47,691 nucleotides of DNA from Nitrospira sp. (GTDB lineage: Bacteria > Nitrospirota > Nitrospiria > Nitrospirales > Nitrospiraceae), in NCBI GenBank assembly GCA_005116775.1, contig SWDN01000011.1:77021-124711 (forward strand), in the 5' to 3' direction. This document shows, in pieces, positions 42,603 through 47,691 of this stretch (position 1 is the first letter of the stretch; every line of letters begins with the position of its first letter). The notes below the pieces were generated by a model. That model was given only the letters and a program-made list of their open reading frames with translations. It did not search any database and was not told the DNA's origin. The translations under genes and the position numbers were made by a program.

Positions 42603-43849
42603 TAGGATTGCAGGCTGCGCGGAGCGAGGGGACCGATCCCTGTGATCGCGAGAGAGTCCAGCACAAAAAATTGCCGACCGACCCTCAAGACCTGTTCTTC
42701 ATTCACATGGTCGATATGGGCCAGCATGTCTCCCAGCGACACATGCCGGCCATGCGTGAGTTCATCCTTCGCCAATTTGTTCATGCGACTGTGCGAACTC
42801 TCCAGGCTTAGCATCAAGCTGCCCTTCATCTGGGTTTTCACCCGTTCCAACTCTTTCCGTTCGACGCCTTTGATGCCGATGCGCCGGATCTCTCGGCAGA
42901 CAAGATCCACGACCCGATCCACTTCTTTCGGCCTTGTCGCCGCATACACAGTCGTCATGCCGCCATCGGAATAACCGGACAAGAAAGAGTAAATCGAATA
43001 GGCGAGTCCCCGCTTCTCTCGGACCTCCTGGAATAGCCGCGAACTCACACTGCCGCCCAATACGCTATTGAGCGCATACAGCGCATACCGATCCGGATGT
43101 CCAGCCGCAGCACCCTTGATCCCGAGACAGAGATGCACCTGTTCCAACCGTTTTTTCTTCAACAAGACACCGCCATGCACCTCAGGAGGATGATGCCCAT
43201 TGGTGTGAACCGCGGTTGCAGCTCGCCCCTTACCAAAATATCGCGCGACCATCGGATCAAGAGAAACCTGATCGAAGTTCCCGGCAATGGCAATGATGGT
43301 CTGCTCCGGATCGTAGTGCGTCTCTATGTAGTTCAGCAGGTCCTGACGCCGCAGTTCTCTAATCGTGTTCTCCCGGCCAAGAATAGACCGTCCGAGTGGA
43401 TGACGCCTGAGTACTTGCCCCATGTGAAGCTCTTGCACGAGATCTTCAGGGTCGTCTCGAACCATGCGGATCTCTTCCAGGACGACCTGTTTCTCTTTTT
43501 CGATTTCTTTCGGTGCGAAGCGGGAATGGTGAAATAGATCCGAGAGGAGTTCGAACGCGCGCTCCAGTTGCTGATCCAGCACCTTCACGTAATACGTTGT
43601 CGTCTCACGCGAGGTGAAGGCGTTCATCTCTCCGCCGAGCGCGTCTATTTCACGAGAAATTTCAGCAGAGGAACGCTTCCGCGTTCCTTTGAAGAGCATG
43701 TGCTCGATGAAGTGGGAGTAGCCTGCCTGAGAAGGCTGTTCGTTTCGCGATCCAGTGTTGACCCACACACCCACGGTCACCGACTTGAGCGTCGGTATCC
43801 GTTCGGTCACCACTCGCACCCCGTTCTCCAGGACGAGCTTGCGGTACAA
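42596..43849 (-). CDS. M16-family zinc metallopeptidase (processing peptidase-like)
   Basis: This 417-residue protein has the inverted zinc motif HFIEH in AGYSHFIEHMLFKGTRKRS near 43-61 and the downstream Glu in EKEKQVVLEEIRM. It is a single-chain M16B peptidase of the mitochondrial-processing-peptidase type, with the active N-half and the C-terminal half containing RLFQEVREKRGLAYSIYSFLSGYSDGG. It has no signal peptide. In many bacteria this gene follows rpsO-pnp, as here. It would degrade or process peptides; no substrate is indicated. It starts 5 bp after the pnp stop. Confidence 0.92.
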   Translation of the reverse strand: MYRKLVLENGVRVVTERIPTLKSVTVGVWVNTGSRNEQPSQAGYSHFIEHMLFKGTRKRSSAEISREIDALGGEMNAFTSRETTTYYVKVLDQQLERAFELLSDLFHHSRFAPKEIEKEKQVVLEEIRMVRDDPEDLVQELHMGQVLRRHPLGRSILGRENTIRELRRQDLLNYIETHYDPEQTIIAIAGNFDQVSLDPMVARYFGKGRAATAVHTNGHHPPEVHGGVLLKKKRLEQVHLCLGIKGAAAGHPDRYALYALNSVLGGSVSSRLFQEVREKRGLAYSIYSFLSGYSDGGMTTVYAATRPKEVDRVVDLVCREIRRIGIKGVERKELERVKTQMKGSLMLSLESSHSRMNKLAKDELTHGRHVSLGDMLAHIDHVNEEQVLRVGRQFFVLDSLAITGIGPLAPRSLQSYG

Positions 43850-43854
43850 GACAG

Positions 43855-45972
43855 CTACCCGGCGGACGGGGCCGGAGAAGCGCCCCCGGTCGGAGCCGGC
43901 ATGGCTTCCTTGCGGCTGAGGCGGATTTTCCCTTGTCGGTCCACCTCTAAGACTTTCACCAGGATTTGATCGCCTTCCTTCACCTCATCGGACACCGCTT
44001 GAACTCGATGGTGCGCCAGCTGAGAGATATGCACCAATCCGTCAGTTCCTGGAAGGACCTCGACAAACGCCCCGAAATCCATGATTTTCCGAACCGTGCC
44101 CATGTAGATCTTCCCAATCTCAACCTCTTCGATAATCCGACTGATCATCTCTTTGGCCTTCTCGGCCGAGGCTCCGTCGACCGACGCAATCGTCACGGTT
44201 CCGCTGTCGTCGACATTGATCTTGACTCCACAATCCGCAATGATACCGCGAATCGTTTTTCCTCCAGGACCGATAACTTCACGGATCTTGTCCTGCTTCA
44301 CTTTCATGGTGAAAATTCGTGGCGCATAGGCAGATAGCTTGGTCCTTGGCGCCGGGAGCGCCTTCTCCATACAGCTCAAAATGTGCAACCGACCGACTTT
44401 CGCCTGCTCCAAGGCTTTTTGCATTAAAGCCGACGTAATACCGCCGATTTTGATATCCATCTGTAACGCCGTCACGCCTTGCTTCGTACCGCAAACTTTA
44501 AAATCCATGTCGCCCAAGTGATCCTCCAGCCCGAGAATATCGGAGAGGATCATGACCCGATCGCCTTCCTTGATCAGTCCCATTGCGATCCCAGCCACGG
44601 CTTTACTGACCGGCACGCCAGCATCCATCAACGCAAGACTGCCACCACAGACGGTCGCCATTGAAGACGACCCATTGGATTCAAGAATGTCCGACACGAT
44701 ACGAAGCGTGTAGGGAAACGCTTCCTTGCTTGGAATCACCGGGGCCAACGCCCGTTCTGCTAATGCACCATGACCCACTTCCCGACGTCCTGGCGAGCGA
44801 AGCGGCCGTGCTTCACCGACACTGAACGGTGGAAAATTGTAATGGAGCATGAACGTCCTCATGTACTCCCCTTCCAACGCATCGATCCGCTGCTCGTCGT
44901 CCGTGGTCCCTAACGTGACCACGGCTAAACTTTGCGTCTCACCCCTGGTAAAAATGGCAGAGCCATGTGTTCGTGGTAGCGCGCTGACTTCGCAAGTGAT
45001 CGCACGGATATCAGCCGGGCCACGTCCATCCGCCCGAGATCCCTTCTCCAGGATCATGTTCCGGACTTCGGTATATTCCAACTCATGGAACACCAGCTTG
45101 ACGTGCCGTTCCCGATTCGGATCGTCTGCGCTCTTAAGCTTTTGGACCGCGTCGTTCTTGACCTCATCCAGCCGTTCCTGCCTGGCCGCTTTGTTGGGGA
45201 TCATGATGGCATCACGGATACCCTGCGCCACCAGCGTCTTCACTTGTGCGGCAAGCGCGGAGTCGATCTGCTCCTTCGCTACCTTCCGCTTGGGCTTACC
45301 AGCAAGGGCTTGCAGTTCACGAATCTTGGCCACAATCTTCTTGATCTCAGCATGGGCCAACTCGATCGCCTCAAGCATAATGGCTTCGGATAGTTCGTTC
45401 GCCCCTGCTTCGACCATCATCACCGCGTCAGCCGTCCCCGCCACTACGAGATGTAGCTCACTCTTCGCCACCGTCTCAAGATCAGGGTTCACCACGAACT
45501 TGCCATCCAGCCGGCCAACCCTGACTCCTGCGATAGGATTGTCGAACGGAATGTTCGAGACGGTTAACGCGGCAGAGGAGGCAATGATGGCAAGGATGTC
45601 GGAAGAACCTGTCTGATCGGCTGAGAGAACTGAGGCAATAACTTGGGTCTCGAAGTAATAGCCTTCAGGAAAGAGCGGACGAAGCCCTCTGTCGATCTGT
45701 CGGCTGGTCAGTACAGCCTTTTCTGATGGACGCGCTTCCCGTTTGAAGTACCCACCAGGGATCTTCCCGGCTGCGAAGGATTTTTCCTGATAGTCGACCG
45801 TGAGAGGAAGAAAATCGACGCCAACCTTAGCGACCTGTGACGCAACAGCCGTGGCCAATACGACGGTGTCGCCATATGAGGCCCATATCGAGCCGTCTGC
45901 TTGTCGTGCCACGCGACCGGTTTCGAGTCGCAAGATGCGCCCGGCAACCTCTATTTCAACTGTGTGTACCAT
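43855..45972 (-). CDS. pnp: Polyribonucleotide nucleotidyltransferase (PNPase)
   Basis: PNPase is a phosphorolytic 3'-5' exoribonuclease and degradosome component. The 705-residue protein has two RNase PH domains: the first near VALATAVAS... with FFPLTVDY-type strands (here FLPLTVDYQEKSFAAGKIPGG), the second near SRADGRGPADIRAI and FTRGETQSLAVVTLG. A KH domain follows (IREVIGPGGKTIRGI), then an S1 domain (GKIYMGTVRKIMDFGAFVEVLPGTDGLVHISQLA). It is full length. It lies downstream of rpsO, with a stem-loop in the 132-bp interval. Confidence 0.97.
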   Translation of the reverse strand: MVHTVEIEVAGRILRLETGRVARQADGSIWASYGDTVVLATAVASQVAKVGVDFLPLTVDYQEKSFAAGKIPGGYFKREARPSEKAVLTSRQIDRGLRPLFPEGYYFETQVIASVLSADQTGSSDILAIIASSAALTVSNIPFDNPIAGVRVGRLDGKFVVNPDLETVAKSELHLVVAGTADAVMMVEAGANELSEAIMLEAIELAHAEIKKIVAKIRELQALAGKPKRKVAKEQIDSALAAQVKTLVAQGIRDAIMIPNKAARQERLDEVKNDAVQKLKSADDPNRERHVKLVFHELEYTEVRNMILEKGSRADGRGPADIRAITCEVSALPRTHGSAIFTRGETQSLAVVTLGTTDDEQRIDALEGEYMRTFMLHYNFPPFSVGEARPLRSPGRREVGHGALAERALAPVIPSKEAFPYTLRIVSDILESNGSSSMATVCGGSLALMDAGVPVSKAVAGIAMGLIKEGDRVMILSDILGLEDHLGDMDFKVCGTKQGVTALQMDIKIGGITSALMQKALEQAKVGRLHILSCMEKALPAPRTKLSAYAPRIFTMKVKQDKIREVIGPGGKTIRGIIADCGVKINVDDSGTVTIASVDGASAEKAKEMISRIIEEVEIGKIYMGTVRKIMDFGAFVEVLPGTDGLVHISQLAHHRVQAVSDEVKEGDQILVKVLEVDRQGKIRLSRKEAMPAPTGGASPAPSAG

Positions 45973-46005
45973 CTGGGTCTCCTCTGGTTAGGCCCCACAG
46001 ATGCC

Positions 46006-46041
46006 CACAGAGATGCGCTCGAGCACGAGCGCATCTCAGTG
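46006..46041 (-). promoter_or_regulatory. Stem-loop in the pnp mRNA leader
   Basis: GAGATGCGCTCG and CGAGCGCATCTC (46010-46021 and 46026-46037) form a perfect 12-bp stem with loop AGCA on the + strand. Three more pairs follow after one mismatch. It has no T run. In E. coli a similar rpsO-pnp leader hairpin is cut by RNase III and lets PNPase repress its own synthesis; the same role is inferred here. Confidence 0.65.
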
Positions 46042-46104
46042 TTCACCTGTGCGACTGACTACTATCCGCTGTTACGTCTCCTGGCACGACCGCGAGACGG
46101 GATG

Positions 46105-46374
46105 CTACTTTCTGATGCCCAATCGCTCGATCACCGCACGATAGCGTGCGTCGCTAATACCACGAAGATAGTCGAGTAGACGCCGGCGACGTCCGACCAA
46201 GAGCAGCAACCCACGCCGAGAGTGGTGATCTTTCTTGTGGAGCTTGAAATGCTCCGTTAGATAGGTAATCCGATTGGTCAACACAGCAATCTGGACCTCC
46301 GGTGAACCGGAGTCCGTTTCATGCTGCCGATACTGCTTGATCAACTCGGTCTTTGCTTCTTTGAGTAATGCCAT
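46105..46374 (-). CDS. rpsO: 30S ribosomal protein S15
   Basis: S15 is a primary binder of the central domain of 16S rRNA, at the helix 20-22 junction. The 89-residue protein reads [19 protein letters not shown], then [35 protein letters not shown] and the C-terminal [22 protein letters not shown]. This is the standard S15 length and pattern. It lies between truB and pnp, the usual bacterial order. Confidence 0.98.
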   Translation of the reverse strand: MALLKEAKTELIKQYRQHETDSGSPEVQIAVLTNRITYLTEHFKLHKKDHHSRRGLLLLVGRRRRLLDYLRGISDARYRAVIERLGIRK

Positions 46375-46418
46375 GGCTCGTTCCTTCCTGTACCTTTCCT
46401 TACATCTCCAACGATGTA

Positions 46419-47378
46419 TCAGACATCCTGATCGATCAACACCTTCTCAACCTTGAGTGCATTTCCAGAATTGTCGAAATACTTCCCGATTGCCACCAGA
46501 CATCCGTCGGCATCATGGATACGGACCGGCCTGTGCAACCTGTTTTCAGCATCGGTCGCCCCCTCCCAACGGAGAATCTTCGATGCAGGCACAGGAGCCC
46601 CGTGGCGCACACGGTCAGCGGTCTGTTCGTCCACCACCGCAATCTCCAGATGGCCCAACGCACGATCCATCGATATCAGCTCCTCGCCTAATTGGCCGAG
46701 GGCATGACAAGCGATCACTTCCTCCACCGTCAGCGCCTGATCGATCGTCAAATGCCCGACTCGCTTTCGCTCCAACGCCAACATGTGACCGCCGACACCC
46801 AGCACGTTTCCAATGTCGGCACAGAGCGTCCGCACATAGGTTCCCTTCGAGCAGACGATGCGTAACGTGACATCCTGCTCCTGAATCGCCTCCACCTCAA
46901 GTGTATGGATGACGATCGTCCGCGCGTCCCGTGCAATCGTTTTCCCCGCCCGGGCAGATTTATAGAGAGGAACTCCCGCGATCTTCACCGCCGAATACAT
47001 CGGAGGAACCTGCTCAATCGGCCCATGAAATCGACCGACCACCTCATGAATCGCCTCCGGCGTCACAGAATCCGTTGTGTGGCGCGCCAGGACCGTTCCC
47101 GTCGCATCTTGCGTATCTGTCGTTTCTCCGAGGCGAAGCACGGCACGATATTCTTTATCCCACTCAACAAGATATTCCGCAATGCGGGTTCCCCGCCCGA
47201 TCAACAGGGGCAACACTCCCGTCGCAGCAGGATCGAGCGTGCCGGCGTGGCCGACCTTGACTCCACCAAGAAGATGCCGCACCTTCGCCACGACATCGTG
47301 GGATGTCCAGCCTGCCTCCTTCTTGATGATCAACACGCCATCGACGACGGCGCAACTCTGTGCGAGACCCATCATCAC
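46419..47378 (-). CDS. truB: tRNA pseudouridine(55) synthase TruB
   Basis: TruB makes pseudouridine 55 in the T loop of tRNAs. The catalytic Asp49 lies in [18 protein letters not shown]. The conserved [40 protein letters not shown] and [14 protein letters not shown] motifs follow. A C-terminal PUA-like region includes HGAPVPASK. The start is one of GTG-ATG-ATG at 47378-47370. It lies 10 bp after the rbfA stop and precedes rpsO. Confidence 0.96.
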   Translation of the reverse strand: MMMGLAQSCAVVDGVLIIKKEAGWTSHDVVAKVRHLLGGVKVGHAGTLDPAATGVLPLLIGRGTRIAEYLVEWDKEYRAVLRLGETTDTQDATGTVLARHTTDSVTPEAIHEVVGRFHGPIEQVPPMYSAVKIAGVPLYKSARAGKTIARDARTIVIHTLEVEAIQEQDVTLRIVCSKGTYVRTLCADIGNVLGVGGHMLALERKRVGHLTIDQALTVEEVIACHALGQLGEELISMDRALGHLEIAVVDEQTADRVRHGAPVPASKILRWEGATDAENRLHRPVRIHDADGCLVAIGKYFDNSGNALKVEKVLIDQDV

Positions 47379-47388
47379 GTCCCCGATG

Positions 47389-47691
47389 CTACGAACTCGG
47401 CTGCTCTTCAGGCGACCCGCCCTCGACCTCCGTGTTGACGTGGAGATCGTCCAATAACTTCAACACACGGTCGCCTCTCGGCCCACTGACATCCTTGGCG
47501 AAAACGATCTCGGGTAGATACCGGAGTGAGAGCCGACGGCCCAACTCACCTCGCACAAACCCGCTGGCTTGAGCCAGCCCGGCAAATACGTGTCGCTCTT
47601 CTTCTTCCGTACCCATAGCCGTCACGAACACGCGTGCAATCCGCAGATCGCTGGTCATTTTCACGTCGGTCACGGTCACAGACTGCACACG
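47389..47691 (-). CDS. rbfA: Ribosome-binding factor A (RbfA), 5' part outside the window
   Basis: RbfA is a KH-like cold-shock protein that helps mature the 30S subunit. The C-terminal about 100 residues are present: RVQSVTVTDVKMTSDLRIARVFVTAMG, LAQASGFVRGELGRRLSLRYLPEIVF and a VLKLLDDL helix. The N-terminal about 20-25 residues lie beyond the window edge, so the start is not visible. A GTG near 47688 is inside the domain and is not the true start. The neighbour truB fits the nusA-infB-rbfA-truB-rpsO-pnp order. Confidence 0.93.
   Translation of the reverse strand, partial: RVQSVTVTDVKMTSDLRIARVFVTAMGTEEEERHVFAGLAQASGFVRGELGRRLSLRYLPEIVFAKDVSGPRGDRVLKLLDDLHVNTEVEGGSPEEQPSS

Noticed and set aside
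44849-45616. 255-codon open frame antisense to pnp
   Set aside because: It is Ser/Ala/Thr-rich with no motif or ribosome-binding site, and pnp is beyond doubt on the other strand. Long antisense frames are common in GC-rich genes.
1-47691. CRISPR array, insertion sequence or prophage
   Set aside because: No regularly spaced repeats, transposase, integrase, terminal inverted repeats with target duplications or phage structural genes were found.

Overview
The window reads as chromosomal DNA of a Gram-negative bacterium, most likely Nitrospirota and probably Nitrospira. That assignment rests on recalled protein similarity, moderately high GC and gene content, and was not tested by a search. I see no insertion sequence, integrase, CRISPR array or rRNA. 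There is one tRNA gene.

Layout. (1) 0-4.2 kb: a lipid-A-synthase N-domain protein and an ArnT-like glycosyltransferase on the + strand meet a TolB-like gene and an M1 peptidase gene on the - strand. These genes, and a response-regulator remnant beside them, are broken. (2) 4.2-6.8 kb, - strand: phoH, ybeY and ftsY in tight order. (3) 6.9-22.0 kb, - strand: a type IV pilus island with two minor-pilin cassettes, each in the order H-V-W-X. One ends in PilY1 and a lipoprotein. The other lies between the prepilin peptidase and a PilB/GspE-type ATPase. (4) 22.2-26.9 kb: an orphan LuxR-type HTH protein, rlmB, cysS, a DedA protein, surE, tRNA-Pro(GGG), a MerR-type regulator and ihfA. (5) 27.0-34.7 kb, - strand: an aspartate-family operon of aminotransferase, hom, thrC, an ApgM-type gene that probably supplies homoserine kinase, lysC and cimA. 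(6) 34.9-40.9 kb, + strand: pdxJ, nnr, tsaE, lapA and mutS, closed by a bidirectional terminator. (7) 41.0-42.2 kb: two unrecognised exported proteins behind a strong promoter. (8) 42.6-47.7 kb, - strand: rbfA (cut by the window edge), truB, rpsO, pnp and an M16 peptidase.

The most notable pattern is a set of apparent internal deletions with clean edges, near 1.60, 2.82, 4.21, 23.644 and 33.466 kb. In each, the sequence on both sides is recognisable and well conserved but a block of about 130 bp or more is absent. Two of them hit cysS, which is essential, and hom, which threonine and methionine synthesis needs. I therefore suspect collapsed or mis-joined assembly at least as strongly as real gene decay. 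The best biological leads are the ApgM-type homoserine kinase, the duplicated pseudopilin cassettes with atypical processing sites, and the uncharacterised exported pair.
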